A DNA stretch of 64,000 nt from Alcaligenaceae bacterium (lineage in GTDB: Bacteria; Pseudomonadota; Gammaproteobacteria; Burkholderiales; Burkholderiaceae_B), in contig JACCES010000001.1 in NCBI GenBank assembly GCA_013416455.1, forward strand, positions 310,001 through 374,000, read 5' to 3'. The notes beneath the pieces were generated by a model. It searched no databases. It worked only from the letters and a program-made list of their open reading frames with translations, and was not told the DNA's origin. How positions within the stretch are numbered: the stretch's first letter is position 1; every line of letters starts with the position of its first letter. Position numbers and translations under genes: made by a program. This document shows positions 63,989 through 64,000 of the stretch, one piece after another.

Positions 63989-64000
63989 CGCTCCGGGCGC
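63976..64000 (+). CDS. Possible start of a further gene (partial)
   Basis: ATG 63976 overlaps the last codons of the CobW gene and stays open for the eight codons to the window edge (MSRLTLRA). Such an overlap is usual for the next gene of an operon, but the stretch is too short to identify. Confidence 0.3.

Overview
The window looks like a chromosome segment of a high-GC betaproteobacterium of the order Burkholderiales, most likely family Alcaligenaceae (Bordetella/Achromobacter/Pusillimonas type). The evidence is gene order: rpe-gph-trpE and trpGDC; paired lpxL-type acyltransferases next to dapF-DUF484-xerC; metK/ahcY/metF with an SAH riboswitch; and zur beside znuCB and a CobW GTPase. No species can be fixed from the sequence alone. 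No tRNA, rRNA, CRISPR array or prophage was seen.

Layout. (1) 1-4.7 kb is a visibly less GC-rich mobile island: the 5' part of an AIPR-type phage-resistance gene running off the left edge, a complete IS30-family element, a Fic protein and the 3' scar of an IS66-family element, followed by a 45-codon ORF under a perfect LexA box. (2) 5.2-9 kb: LysR regulator and divergent methylmalonate-semialdehyde dehydrogenase, plus two small envelope or unknown genes. (3) 9-13.3 kb: a Fur-type promoter and a four-gene ferric-siderophore ABC importer. (4) 13.3-16.7 kb: mltA-ubiH-like-dsbC on the minus strand. (5) 16.7-27.9 kb: rpe-gph-trpL-trpE, then an interruption by a DUF4105 gene and an opposite-strand Bcr/CflA pump, then a second Trp leader and trpG-trpD-trpC-pap-(HIT+UNG) joined by ATGA overlaps. 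(6) 28.2-35.5 kb: RhlE-type helicase, a small membrane protein, MidA-type methyltransferase, cca, slt, 5-formyl-THF cyclo-ligase. (7) 35.6-51.3 kb: a nitrogen-scavenging block: sigma-54 promoter and urea importer urtABCDE, an alpha/beta hydrolase, a 265-bp MITE, an Ssu/Tau-type ABC importer, a second sigma-54 promoter, then allophanate hydrolase and urea carboxylase. (8) 51.4-55.7 kb: methyl cycle (metF, ahcY with riboswitch, metK). (9) 55.9-60.3 kb: two lipid A acyltransferases, dapF, DUF484, xerC. (10) 60.3-64 kb: zinc homeostasis (znuB, znuC, small membrane ORF, Zur box, zur, His-rich CobW protein).

How the parts work together. Imported urea is carboxylated to allophanate by the biotin enzyme and hydrolysed by AtzF to ammonia and CO2. 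Both blocks carry sigma-54 -24/-12 promoters, implying common NtrC-type nitrogen control. Tryptophan synthesis is split in two transcription units, each with its own Trp-rich leader peptide. Iron and zinc importers sit behind metal-sensing operators.

Most noteworthy beyond standard annotation: a family of dispersed structured repeats (four copies, about 9.15, 45.7, 54.4 and 62.15 kb) whose stems change in a compensating way; a second repeat placed inside two ABC operons that carries a short ORF ending on the next gene's start codon; a MITE with CTAG target duplication forming the end of a coding sequence; an SOS-controlled micro-ORF beside the island; a possible Mrr-like nuclease domain in the AIPR protein; and an open HIT-UNG fusion frame.
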